Part shown: positions 50,548 to 58,532 of the stretch, piece by piece
Position numbering within the stretch: the stretch's first letter is position 1
How the letters are laid out: each line of letters starts with the position of its first letter
Source: Rhodospirillales bacterium
GTDB lineage: Bacteria > Pseudomonadota > Alphaproteobacteria > Micavibrionales > Micavibrionaceae
Length of the DNA stretch: 64,000 nt
Direction of reading: 5' to 3'
NCBI GenBank assembly: GCA_020638155.1
Contig: JACKJB010000001.1
Span: 1 to 64,000, forward strand
Translations under genes and position numbers: made by a program
The notes under the pieces: generated by a model
What the model saw: the letters and a program-made list of their open reading frames with translations, nothing else
What the model was told of the DNA's origin: nothing
Databases searched by the model: none

Positions 50548-50569
50548 ACTTACACACTTACTTACACAC
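50548..50569 (+). repeat. Integrase arm-type site pair, right end of island
   Basis: ACTTACACAC at 50548-50557 and 50560-50569, matching the pair at 38632-38652. Confidence 0.6.
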
Positions 50570-50628
50570 ATACTAAAAGCGTAAGAAAATGTGCAGTGAA
50601 AACAATGCGTTAAGGAAATATAATCTCA

Positions 50629-50677
50629 GCTCATAACCTGAAGGTCGTAGGTTCAAATCCTACTCCCGCAACCAATT
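50629..50677 (+). repeat. attachment-site repeat, copy 2: 3' half of tRNA-Met
   Basis: Identical over 49 bases to 38535-38583. It lacks the 5' half of the tRNA, so it is the far end of the element array, probably the original chromosomal tRNA 3' half displaced by integrations. Confidence 0.9.
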
Positions 50678-51064
50678 TTTTCCTTTATATTTCAATGACT
50701 TAATCATTATTTTGATGCGATGCAGATCGATGCCCCGCATCGGATTTGGAAGCAATCCGGAAGAAAATTCCTTGTAAGTCCTTCGTATGGAAGCGAAAAT
50801 TGAGATGCGGGAGGTGCTGTTTCCCCATTTTATGAGTAGGCTGTGCAAGTAAAATCAATCACTTAACAGGCTATAATCTGCGACCTTAAGGTTTTTGAGC
50901 CGTATTTTGCTTCATTAAAAATATGCTTCAAATCGCAGATTTCTGTGGCTACAGAGAAGAAATTAAAGAGATCACTTTTTCTTATTTCACATTTAAGTAA
51001 TTTTATATCTTCACTTTTTCTGATATTATAGAATAATTGACATTATTATCAATAATTTGAAAAA
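50678..51064. other. Intergenic region after the island
   Basis: About 390 bases, increasingly AT-rich to the right. No convincing gene on either strand, and no repeat or RNA was recognised. Base composition differs from the island, consistent with a junction between elements. Confidence 0.4.
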
Positions 51065-51114
51065 TTGACAAAGCCTAAAAATTGTCGTATATTTGTATAT
51101 ATAAATTGTCGTAT
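51065..51114 (+). promoter_or_regulatory. Promoter and direct-repeat operator of the AbiE-like pair
   Basis: TTGACA (51065-51070), 17-base spacer, TATATT (51088-51093), a near-consensus sigma-70 promoter. Two direct copies of AAATTGTCGTAT (51079-51090, 51103-51114), 24 bases apart, overlap the -10 and the start point, as expected for autorepression by the antitoxin. Confidence 0.75.
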
Positions 51115-51130
51115 TTTTGCAGGATTGAAC

Positions 51131-51556
51131 ATGACTGGAAAGCGTTTAAAAACATTGGAAGATAGGGTGTCTTACCGCATTGCCCGCAGTAAGCAGAGTG
51201 TTTTCGTGCGTGAGGATTTTGATGGATTGGGAGGCTATGACCAGATTGGCCGCGCATTGCGTCAGCTGGCTGAAAATGAAAAGCTCATCAAAATCGGTTA
51301 CGGCCTCTATGCCAAGGCCAAGAAATCTTCACTCAGTGGTAAAGCCGTCCCTGTAAAACCTTTGCCGGATCTGGCCAAAGAGGCGATAGAGCGTTTAGGG
51401 CTGGAAGCGCGCCCCTCGCAGCTGGAGCGCGATTATAACGCCGGGCGCACTACACAGATCCCCACCGGCCGCCTGATTGCCGTTAAAGGCCGCATCAGCC
51501 GAAGAATCGGCTATAATGGCGCCTATGTCAGTTATGAACGTGCCGCCGCCAGATAA
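51131..51556 (+). CDS. AbiEi-type antitoxin (DUF6088-like)
   Basis: 141 residues from the ATG at 51131; an upstream frame extension runs through the promoter. N-terminal winged helix: VFVREDFDGLGGYDQIGRAL, RQLAENEKLIKIGYGLYAKA, typical of AbiEi/DUF6088. The C-terminal domain is basic (RLIAVKGRISRRIGYNGAYV). It represses its operon and counters the nucleotidyltransferase toxin. It overlaps the next gene by 32 bases. Confidence 0.8.
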   Translation: MTGKRLKTLEDRVSYRIARSKQSVFVREDFDGLGGYDQIGRALRQLAENEKLIKIGYGLYAKAKKSSLSGKAVPVKPLPDLAKEAIERLGLEARPSQLERDYNAGRTTQIPTGRLIAVKGRISRRIGYNGAYVSYERAAAR

Positions 51557-52454
51557 GTCCGTATTTGAAGATGTTTCTCTCGAAACAGGTGTGGCCGCGC
51601 CTTTTGTTGAAAAGGACTGGTTCGTGACGCAGGTTATTTCTATCCTGTCCGATATTGAGAGCGATGGTTATGAGATTATATTCTCCGGTGGTACGGCATT
51701 GTCGAAAGCGCACGGGCTGCTCCAGCGTTTTTCTGAGGATATCGATTTTAGAATTTTAACGGACAATACGAGCCGAAAAGCTTTGTCCGCCTATAAGGAT
51801 ACTGTCGTTGAAAGATTGCGAGAATGCGGATTCAACATTGAAGATCATCAGATCAAAGCCAGAGATGGCAATAAATATTTCTCTATTGATCTGAATTATG
51901 AAACTCGCTTTGAACGGTCAGAAGCTTTGCGCCCTCATGTACAGATTGAATTGACGGCGAGGAATATTCAGCTTCCGGCCATTTATTTGCCGGTCTATTC
52001 TTTTGTAAGCAAATTAAGCGGGCAAGAGCCCGAGATCAGCAATATTGGCTGTATAGATCCTGTTGAAAGCGCGGCTGATAAGTTAAGCGCTCTGGCCTGG
52101 CGCATTCCTGACAGAGTGAGGGGTGACGAATATGACGATCCGGCGGTCGTACGGCATCTTCATGACCTTGCTGTTTTAAAAGCTGTAGCCTTGAAAAGCG
52201 ATATATTCCCCGAACTGGTTTTATCATCTATGAGTCACGATGACAGGCGTTCAAAAAATAATCCTGATTTTGCCGGGCTTGCTGTTGCTGCAAAATTCAA
52301 GCAGATGTTTGATGTGTTGGAAAAAGATGACGAATATCAGCGGGAATATGAGCAATTCGTTAAAGGTGTGTCCTATGCGCCAGAAGAGAACATTCCCAGC
52401 TACGAACAAGCGCTTGATGCCGTCAGAGTATTGGCTGCCGTTGTGACAACCTGA
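51525..52454 (+). CDS. AbiEii-type nucleotidyltransferase toxin
   Basis: 309 residues from the ATG at 51525 (51534 also possible). Nucleotidyltransferase motif FSGGTALSKAHGL then RFSEDIDFRI (GG[ST] and DxD), followed by the helical domain with ADKLSALAWR and HLHDLAVL. Such proteins transfer nucleotides to tRNA or protein and cause abortive infection with AbiEi (type IV toxin-antitoxin). Confidence 0.85.
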   Translation: MSVMNVPPPDKSVFEDVSLETGVAAPFVEKDWFVTQVISILSDIESDGYEIIFSGGTALSKAHGLLQRFSEDIDFRILTDNTSRKALSAYKDTVVERLRECGFNIEDHQIKARDGNKYFSIDLNYETRFERSEALRPHVQIELTARNIQLPAIYLPVYSFVSKLSGQEPEISNIGCIDPVESAADKLSALAWRIPDRVRGDEYDDPAVVRHLHDLAVLKAVALKSDIFPELVLSSMSHDDRRSKNNPDFAGLAVAAKFKQMFDVLEKDDEYQREYEQFVKGVSYAPEENIPSYEQALDAVRVLAAVVTT

Positions 52455-52559
52455 CCAATATTTACGAGATAGTTTAAATGGCACGCTGCATTAATGGTTA
52501 TTATTATAACCATATTTGTATATATGTGACTAAAATAAATGTCATTGAGAGGTTTTTGC

Positions 52560-52883
52560 ATGCCAAGAAAAACAGCCCCCTTACCTCCGGCTTTAGAAGA
52601 TATTCTTGAGACGTTGGGAGAAAATATCAAACTAGCACGGCTGCGCCGGAAAATCACAGCCGCTATGCTCGCAGAGCGGGCGGGTATGAATCGTGCAACG
52701 CTTCGTAAAATCGAAAATGGAGAAAGCGGCGTGACTATGGGAGCCTATGCCAGCGTTCTATTTTGCCTGGGATTTGAAAAGGATTTGTTATTGATTGCCA
52801 AGGATGACGTGCTGGGACGAAAGCTTCAGGATTTGGAGCTAACGCATGTGAAAAAGCGAGTGCCGAAAAGGGTGAGAAACTAA
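52560..52883 (+). CDS. XRE-family regulator
   Basis: 107 residues from the ATG at 52560 (GAGAGG upstream). HTH: LGENIKLARLRRKITAAMLA, ERAGMNRATLRKIENGESGV. Basic C-terminus (THVKKRVPKRVRN). It follows the AbiEii gene by about 105 AT-rich bases holding a possible promoter. It resembles HipB-like antitoxins, but no hipA partner follows; convergent with the AlkB operon. Confidence 0.75.
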   Translation: MPRKTAPLPPALEDILETLGENIKLARLRRKITAAMLAERAGMNRATLRKIENGESGVTMGAYASVLFCLGFEKDLLLIAKDDVLGRKLQDLELTHVKKRVPKRVRN

Positions 52884-52950
52884 GAAGGCAGCTAACTATA
52901 AGGTGCACAACTCTGCTTGTTAAGCCGGATAAGCGGAAATATCCTGCATC

Positions 52951-53517
52951 TTAAATAACCGTTCGGAACGTTAGTGATATACGCCGTCCGCGCTCAATTT
53001 TAAGGCCGTCGACCACATCTGATTTTCGCGTCGGGATGGCGTGTGTCCATTCGTAACGTGCCGGGCCGGAAAGGATAATCAGGCTGCGCGGTTCCAGATA
53101 GAGGTCATGCTTTTCCTGTCCGTTTGTAAACTGCATGACTGCGCCTGACCCAAGGCTCAGACTGGCTATGGTGTCACCGAAACACGGCACGCAATCGACA
53201 TGAGCGGAAATGCCCTGGCCGGGAAAATATTCATTCACAATGGTCTGATCGGGTTTGAAGGAAAGTTTTTGCGTGATGGGCATGAGCCAACCCGGCAACG
53301 GGCCGAGATAAGAGTCATCAGTTACCGTCCGCGCTTTATAATCATATTTATAACCGTAATGCTGAACTCGGCGTTTAAGATCGTTAAGCCAAGGCCGTTG
53401 GTCGATATCTTCAACCAACGCCTTCTCTTCATCTTCCGTGATAAAATCGGGCAGATACTGGAGGCCGGGAATATCCGGTGCTGCAGGTGCGGGAATATCG
53501 AATAAAAGCCCTGTCAT
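52951..53517 (-). CDS. AlkB-like 2-oxoglutarate/Fe(II) dioxygenase
   Basis: 188 residues from the ATG at 53517 (ATGA-coupled). Iron ligands H106 and D108 (ISAHVDCVPCFGD) and H159 (YEWTHAIPTRKSD), 2-oxoglutarate-binding RRISLTFR at the end. Nucleotide-binding residues NEYFPGQG. AlkB enzymes remove alkyl groups from DNA or RNA bases by oxidation. Third gene of an operon with DUF488 and a dual-OB protein, an unusual setting for AlkB. Confidence 0.9.
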   Translation of the reverse strand: MTGLLFDIPAPAAPDIPGLQYLPDFITEDEEKALVEDIDQRPWLNDLKRRVQHYGYKYDYKARTVTDDSYLGPLPGWLMPITQKLSFKPDQTIVNEYFPGQGISAHVDCVPCFGDTIASLSLGSGAVMQFTNGQEKHDLYLEPRSLIILSGPARYEWTHAIPTRKSDVVDGLKIERGRRISLTFRTVI

Positions 53518-53969
53518 AGATGTATAATCTCTACCGACTGATCCCACTCGCGCTGCAGATATTCAGTCAGAAGGCGGCGGTGGCATTGATGCTCGGTTTT
53601 ACAGGCGCACAGGAAGCATGCTTCATGTACTTCATCAGGATTGAGAATGTCAGCAATATTTCGGTGGTTTATCAGATCAATATACTGAACCTCGTATTCG
53701 TCCCAGCTTATCTGGTTATTTTTGAATGGCTTTAGAATGTCATCCGAAGGTGCCAGTTCTTGGCGGTATTCATAATTGATATCGGCAATCTCCTTCAGGA
53801 AATACGGCAGGTCTTTTTTCTTGGCAAATCCAGCCAGCTGAGAGCTCGCCCATAGCCGCGTATCGATGACTTTCTTAACTTCTGCACCACGGAGCCGCTC
53901 AAAGAAATGCTCTGCGCTTGATCCTGTAAAACCGATCGTGAATATTTTAATTGCTGTATCATTCATCAT
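53514..53969 (-). CDS. DUF488-family protein
   Basis: 151 residues. IFTIGFTGSSAEHFFERLRG and VIDTRLWASSQLAGFAKKKD are the typical DUF488 start (TIG...F...L, DxR). The C-terminal CACKTEHQCHRRLL carries the family's Cys/His-Arg motif. Biochemical role unknown; relatives cluster with nucleic-acid repair and defence genes. Starts inside the end of the preceding gene and is ATGA-coupled to AlkB. Confidence 0.8.
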   Translation of the reverse strand: MMNDTAIKIFTIGFTGSSAEHFFERLRGAEVKKVIDTRLWASSQLAGFAKKKDLPYFLKEIADINYEYRQELAPSDDILKPFKNNQISWDEYEVQYIDLINHRNIADILNPDEVHEACFLCACKTEHQCHRRLLTEYLQREWDQSVEIIHL

Positions 53970-54663
53970 AGAAAAATACGCCGTTACACATTAAATAACA
54001 ATTGCTGTCTTTATAAACATAAGGCTTGGCCAGCCCGATGCGAACATGCGCCTTTTGATCGCTGTTTTCCATGTCCGCTTTGAATGCATCAAAGTCTTTC
54101 GTAGACATCGGATCCAGCACGTCACGCAGATATTTGCAGGTCACACGCACATCATATTCCGTTTTGTCGTTGTCCAGCAGGTTAACGCGCAGCTTTCCAT
54201 CCTTTTTGAAAAATCTGACATTCTTGGCGGGAAGAATAATGCCGCCCAGCGAAGGGCACTCAGTTTTGAACGGAACATATGATTGTTCTTTCAGGTTGTT
54301 GTCAAAAGCCTTTTGAATCGTTCCGGATGTTGCCGGGCGCAGATCTTTTGCCAGAATTACCGGCTTTTCGTAGTGGCGGACAACACTGAAATTATTGTCA
54401 ATGCAAGTGTCTTCCGTTTTATGCGGATAATCACGGCCGCCTTCTTTGGGAATAACTGTAACGTTCAATGAGGCATATTTACCGATCTTCTTTAAATCTT
54501 TATCGCTCCAATGATTGCCGTTGATCATCAGGCGTTTCATCTGTCCGGTAGAAGGCGACCATCCGGCCACGCAGTACGTATCTTTCATATAGGTTATATC
54601 GGATGTGATCACATTGATCTGATAGACGTCATCATCGACGCCGTTTTTGGGAAAACGGGACAT
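53959..54663 (-). CDS. Dual OB-domain protein
   Basis: 234 residues, beta-rich, two similar halves. N-terminal half: YCVAGWSPSTGQMKRLMING, SLNVTVIPKEGGRDYPHKTE; C-terminal half: VRFFKKDGKLRVNLLDNDKT, KAHVRIGLAKPYVYKDSNCY. It resembles proteins annotated as dual OB domain-containing, often beside DUF488. AGGAG precedes the ATG. First gene of the operon with DUF488 and AlkB. Probably binds nucleic acid or a modified nucleotide. Confidence 0.65.
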   Translation of the reverse strand: MSRFPKNGVDDDVYQINVITSDITYMKDTYCVAGWSPSTGQMKRLMINGNHWSDKDLKKIGKYASLNVTVIPKEGGRDYPHKTEDTCIDNNFSVVRHYEKPVILAKDLRPATSGTIQKAFDNNLKEQSYVPFKTECPSLGGIILPAKNVRFFKKDGKLRVNLLDNDKTEYDVRVTCKYLRDVLDPMSTKDFDAFKADMENSDQKAHVRIGLAKPYVYKDSNCYLMCNGVFFYDE

Positions 54664-54694
54664 GGCAAAGCTCCTGAAATTTTTGATGAAGAAT

Positions 54695-54728
54695 AAAAAA
54701 GCGCCGAGAAGATATACCTCTGGCGCTT
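54695..54728 (-). terminator. Leader terminator upstream of the dual-OB operon
   Basis: Minus strand: AAGCGCC (54728-54722) pairs with GGCGCTT (54705-54699), followed by a T run. It lies about 35 bases before the operon's start codon, so it either attenuates the operon or ends a transcript cut off by the neighbouring insertion sequence. Confidence 0.6.
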
Positions 54729-54901
54729 GATAGGGGATATATTCCTATATTTTTATTTCAGAGTCAAGGAGTATTGCAATTTTCATACTGACAGTTATCA
54801 CATTTAGCTTAATAGGTGCGAAGTATGACAATTAGTCGTCCCTTTCGGATGGTATATTGTCAATATAAACAACCTATTAGACGATAAATGGAGATAATAT
54901 A

Positions 54902-55945
54902 ATGAGCCAATATGTAGGATTAGATGTTTCACAAGATGAGACTCATGTTTGTGTTGTTGACCGTGATGGTAACAAAATTTGGGAAGGAAGTTGCGAGTCA
55001 ACGCCTGAAGGAATTGGTGCAGCCGTCAAAGAACATGCGCCGGATGCACTGAAGATTGGCCTTGAAAGCGGACATCTTTCAACATGGCACTGGCATGGGC
55101 TAACAGATATGGGTTTGCCAGCTATTTGTATCGATGCATACCACGCGCATGGTGTGTTGCGTCTTCAGATGAATAAAACTGATAAAAATGATGCGCACGG
55201 TTTGGCTCAGATTATGCGCTGCGGTTGGTATAAAGAAGTGACCATCAAGAGCTTTGAGAACCATGAATCCCGTGCTTTGTTTAGAACACGCAGTAATCTG
55301 GTCAGTATGCGCACCGATGTTGTGAACCAGATACGCGGGATGTTGAAAACCTTCGGTATTTTGATTAAAGGTATTGCAGGCGTAAGGTTTGAAGAACGTG
55401 TTCAAGAAATTATTGACGAAGGCACAGCCATAGCCCCTCCTCTGCAAATCCAGCTTGAAATGCTGCGCATGATTAAGCAAAAAATAGATGAATTGGATGA
55501 ACTGGTTCTCGATCATGCTTATGCTTGTCAGGACTGCCGCATATTGATGAGCATTCCAGGTGTTGGTCCGATGACGGCGGCAAATTTTGTTCTTGCCGTT
55601 TACGACGCAGACCGTTTTGAAAAATCAAAGAGCGTTGGCGCATATTTTGGTTTAACGCCAAGGCGCAGACAATCCGGTGAGATGGATTATAATGGTAGGA
55701 TATCAAAGCGTGGTGATCGGGTCATTCGCCATCAACTCTATGAAGCGGCCAACTCCATCCTCACCCGTGTGAAGAAGCCCTCCTCCCTGCAAGCATGGGG
55801 CTTACGGATCGCCAAACGATCAGGCATGAAAAAGGCCAGAATAGCAGTCGCCAGAAAGCTCGCTGTTATTATGCACCAGATGTTGCAAACAGGTGAATTG
55901 TTCTGCTTCAACCCTGCAACCGGAGAAAGGGCTGTATATGCATAG
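54902..55945 (+). CDS. IS110-family transposase
   Basis: 347 residues. N-terminal DEDD RuvC-like domain: YVGLDVSQDETHVCVVD (first Asp), ALKIGLESGHLS (Glu), MNKTDKNDAHGLAQI (DxxD). C-terminal transposase_20 domain: LMSIPGVGPMTAANFVLAV, KSVGAYFGLTPRRRQSGEMD with the catalytic serine region. IS110 enzymes recombine via a bridge RNA. GGAGATAATATA precedes the ATG. Intact. Confidence 0.92.
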   Translation: MSQYVGLDVSQDETHVCVVDRDGNKIWEGSCESTPEGIGAAVKEHAPDALKIGLESGHLSTWHWHGLTDMGLPAICIDAYHAHGVLRLQMNKTDKNDAHGLAQIMRCGWYKEVTIKSFENHESRALFRTRSNLVSMRTDVVNQIRGMLKTFGILIKGIAGVRFEERVQEIIDEGTAIAPPLQIQLEMLRMIKQKIDELDELVLDHAYACQDCRILMSIPGVGPMTAANFVLAVYDADRFEKSKSVGAYFGLTPRRRQSGEMDYNGRISKRGDRVIRHQLYEAANSILTRVKKPSSLQAWGLRIAKRSGMKKARIAVARKLAVIMHQMLQTGELFCFNPATGERAVYA

Positions 55946-56265
55946 AATTTAGAAAAAACCAGTTTTGTAGTCTTACGAAGAATGCAGTGAGATTACGTTT
56001 TGTCCCAGCCGGGACGAAAGCTTTCGGTTTAACCCGGTATATTTGATGCAGAAAAAGATCGTTATATTTTGGACAAGTAACAATCAAACTGCGGATCACA
56101 TTTTGAGGGAACCGAAGCCTCCAAAGCAATAGTGTGGCAGTCCAATGACCACGTAGAGAATGGTGATACCGGCTAGACAAAAACGTAAACACAGTATAAT
56201 TTGCGGACTACATCCAGCACCAGTTAAACATAATTCTATTAGAGAACTATTTTATGGGAATGGTC
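55946..56265 (+). other. Non-coding tail of the IS110 element; bridge-RNA candidate
   Basis: 320 bases with no gene on either strand, between the transposase and the convergent PIN gene. Contains CCCAGCCGGGACG and CTTTCGGTTTAACCCGG, which can pair into hairpins, and GTGGCAGTCCAATGACCAC near 56131-56149. IS1111-type relatives carry the bridge RNA downstream of the transposase; IS110-type carry it upstream (54760-54900 is only 140 bases here). The IS ends were not identified. Confidence 0.4.
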
Positions 56266-56790
56266 TTATTCTTCATCTGACAGAAGTTCTGCGAAACTTT
56301 CAATTTTCAGCCGGAATCTGTGCTGTGTTTCCCATGTTTCTTTGATTGCATCAGCTTCTGCCAAATCCAAGAGGCTTTCTTCTATCATCGAAACAACCAG
56401 ATCTTGGGTTTTGAGGATTTCAAGTTCAGCTTCTATGCTCAAGGCTTCACGCGTGGCTCTTTTATCATCAATTGCTAGCTTGTGTTCTCCGTGAATGGCG
56501 CAGGAAATGGCGGAACATTCTCCATGCCCTAAGCGGCCACTTTTTGAAAGCCGTCCGAATAGGTCCATTTCTTCCAATGTCGAAAGTTGCTGTTCCGTCA
56601 GAGTGCCGTCTCTGAGTGCCTGCTCCATCTGATTTTGCTGATGAGCGTAGAAATCCGTAATCTCTCCTTTGACATGATCAGTGATCACGAAATCATGCGA
56701 GTGTCCGGCTATCAGATCCAGACGCTCGATGTTGAGAAAATTGATAAGGACATTCGTATCCGCAATAATAATCAGAGGAGATGACGACAA
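56266..56790 (-). CDS. PIN-domain protein, putative toxin
   Basis: 174 residues. The start is a TTG at 56790 with GAGGAG eight bases upstream. PIN acidic residues: IIIADTNVLINFL (first Asp), VKGEITDF, GRLGHGECSAISCA (Glu), LAIDDKRATREA (Asp pair). PIN proteins are Mg-dependent RNases. It begins 17 bases after the stop of the XRE-ImmA/IrrE gene, so the pair forms one operon. Confidence 0.75.
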   Translation of the reverse strand: MSSSPLIIIADTNVLINFLNIERLDLIAGHSHDFVITDHVKGEITDFYAHQQNQMEQALRDGTLTEQQLSTLEEMDLFGRLSKSGRLGHGECSAISCAIHGEHKLAIDDKRATREALSIEAELEILKTQDLVVSMIEESLLDLAEADAIKETWETQHRFRLKIESFAELLSDEE

Positions 56791-56807
56791 GATTCTTCTC
56801 CTCTGAA

Positions 56808-58046
56808 TTAATTGGCACAGGCTGCTTCTGCAAGGTTAAGCAGTTTATCGGACGGTATTTCCAGAGACTTTCCCAGATCCAGTAGCTTGCCACGTGATAT
56901 TTCTTCACGGCGGTATGCTTCAATTGCCAGATGCACGATATGACCGCGCAATTCTCTGTTTATGATCTTCTGATCTTCTTCATCAGTCAGGTCATCAAAC
57001 ATATCCAAAACTTCGAGATATTCTCTCCCGACATCAACTTTGTCCAAAAGCTCATTGCATTCTTTCGGTGATATGTGGTTCAAGCTTCTCAGTCTGTAAG
57101 TTGCGGCTTGATAGCTGACTCCAAAATGATTTCCAAGTATTGCCACATCCTGATAGGTAATGCGTTGATCGCTCGCGTTTGATCGAATGCTGGTATCTAT
57201 GCGGTCATTGGTTGCCACATCAAACACCATGATTTCTTCTTTGCTTGGTCTTCCTTTGTCCAGACTCTTAAGCAATGCAGCAATTCCACCTGCAGGCATA
57301 AGAAATGCTGCTGCAAAAGCGTTGGCTCTTTTTTCCACCAGTTCCGATGCATTTCCCCTTTGTGAAACGGTTACTTTCATGTCCCGATCCAATAAGGCAT
57401 GAGCATATTCATGGGCATAAGAAAATCGTTTCCGTGCCCGAGTGTGGCCGGAATTTACAAATATTGCCAACCCGATCGACGGATGAGACAGGAATAGACC
57501 GGAAATGCTGTCAGGAAAATCAGCGCCGGATGCCCATATGTTCTGTTCGTTGATCAGCTCAGACATATCCGGAATGGGGGCGTGTCCCAGACTCAATCTC
57601 TTTCTTTCCTGATCAGCTATTTTTGCTCCCTGAGAAACGGCTTCCCCGACAGTTCGAGGAATGGATTCGCTATAAGTGGGAGGACCCATTCTGTGGTCAC
57701 GTCCCAATATCTGCTCAAGATTATATCCTTCCCGGCACCAATCCAGATGACGGTTAACCTGTTCTTTCACTTCCGGATCCTCGCTAAGGCCGGGCGCAAT
57801 GCGGTACAGAGCAACGAGCATGTCTTCGCCTTCTTCATCGTCAGTTTCTTCAAGGAAATAACTGACAGGCTGATGATACAATCCGGACAAACGGGTCAGC
57901 TCCAGAGTCGAAACGGAACGGTTCCCGCCTTCCATCTGGGTGACGGCGGTTCTGGGAAGCTCAAGCATATCTGCGGCATCCTGCTGGCTGAGTCCTGCCA
58001 GTTCTCTGGCCTTTTTCAGCTTTCTTCCTAAGTCCTGCTGGTTCAT
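56808..58046 (-). CDS. XRE plus ImmA/IrrE metallopeptidase-type antitoxin
   Basis: 412 residues. N-terminal HTH (KKARELAGLSQQDAADMLEL, PRTAVTQMEGGNRSVS), then an ImmA/IrrE-like zinc peptidase domain with RFSYAHEYAHALLDRD (HExxH variant HEYAH) and FAAAFLMPA. C-terminal helical region. AAAGGAG precedes the ATG. COG2856 proteins act as regulators or antitoxins that can cleave or be inactivated under stress; paired here with a PIN protein. Confidence 0.85.
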   Translation of the reverse strand: MNQQDLGRKLKKARELAGLSQQDAADMLELPRTAVTQMEGGNRSVSTLELTRLSGLYHQPVSYFLEETDDEEGEDMLVALYRIAPGLSEDPEVKEQVNRHLDWCREGYNLEQILGRDHRMGPPTYSESIPRTVGEAVSQGAKIADQERKRLSLGHAPIPDMSELINEQNIWASGADFPDSISGLFLSHPSIGLAIFVNSGHTRARKRFSYAHEYAHALLDRDMKVTVSQRGNASELVEKRANAFAAAFLMPAGGIAALLKSLDKGRPSKEEIMVFDVATNDRIDTSIRSNASDQRITYQDVAILGNHFGVSYQAATYRLRSLNHISPKECNELLDKVDVGREYLEVLDMFDDLTDEEDQKIINRELRGHIVHLAIEAYRREEISRGKLLDLGKSLEIPSDKLLNLAEAACAN

Positions 58047-58102
58047 AACAATCTCCTTTCGCTCCTTGCAGAGTCAGTAATCCTATTATTAAGGATAGCG
58101 CA

Positions 58103-58157
58103 ATCGAACATAAATGTCAAATTTTTCCTTGAAAAGTTCGATAATCGAACATATAAT
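58103..58157 (+). promoter_or_regulatory. Divergent control region: sigma-70 promoter with palindromic operator
   Basis: TTGAAA (58129-58134), 17-base spacer, TATAAT (58152-58157) drives the plus strand. A perfect palindrome GTTCGAT-A-ATCGAAC (58136-58150) lies within the spacer, and a half-site ATCGAAC sits at 58103-58109. Likely bound by the XRE-ImmA protein encoded divergently, controlling both sides. Confidence 0.75.
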
Positions 58158-58234
58158 GCAAGAAAGATACGAGTTTATCGTATCTGATTCCGTTGATGAA
58201 ACAAACACTAACGCCTTGAAGGGAGGTGATATCC

Positions 58235-58420
58235 ATGGGAAAAGGCAAAACACCCGGAACGAATGTCGGCGACAACGGCGGCATTTATCAGCAGGTGGGA
58301 CCGCGCGGCGGAAAGCAGACGAACTACGCCACGGTTGCGGACAACAAACCGCTCCCCCCAACGACGAAACCAGGTCATACCTGGGCGCCGGTGAAGATCA
58401 CGCCAACTGGTGATCGCTGA
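58235..58420 (+). CDS. YjzC-like small protein
   Basis: 61 residues. Ribosome site GGGAGGTGATATCC before the ATG. NVGDNGGIYQQVGPRGGKQ then PLPPTTKPGHTWAPVKIT resembles the YjzC family (GxY..hG..G...P...W). The function of YjzC is unknown. It is driven by the strong promoter of the divergent control region and lies directly upstream of the kinase gene. Confidence 0.6.
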   Translation: MGKGKTPGTNVGDNGGIYQQVGPRGGKQTNYATVADNKPLPPTTKPGHTWAPVKITPTGDR

Positions 58421-58532
58421 TGTTGAAGAAGTCGGGAGGGTCTGGATTTCGCGGTCTGGCCCTCTCGTTTCCGTGCAATTATTGAATGAATTCGCGCTTG
58501 ACGCAAGAGGTTAAATTTATTTGGGTTTAAGA

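Larger units (their letters stand above)
38535..50677. mobile_element. 12.1-kb integrative mobilizable island
   Basis: Bounded by 49-bp identical direct repeats (tRNA-Met 3' halves), with an integrase just inside the left repeat, oriT plus MobQ relaxase, an RTX-protein cargo gene, and HipBA near the right end. No conjugation pore genes, so transfer would need a helper element. Confidence 0.85.

Noticed and set aside
51065..51130. N-terminal extension of the AbiEi-like protein
   Set aside because: The extension is read from the TTG of the -35 box through the promoter and operator. The ATG at 51131 is the plausible start.
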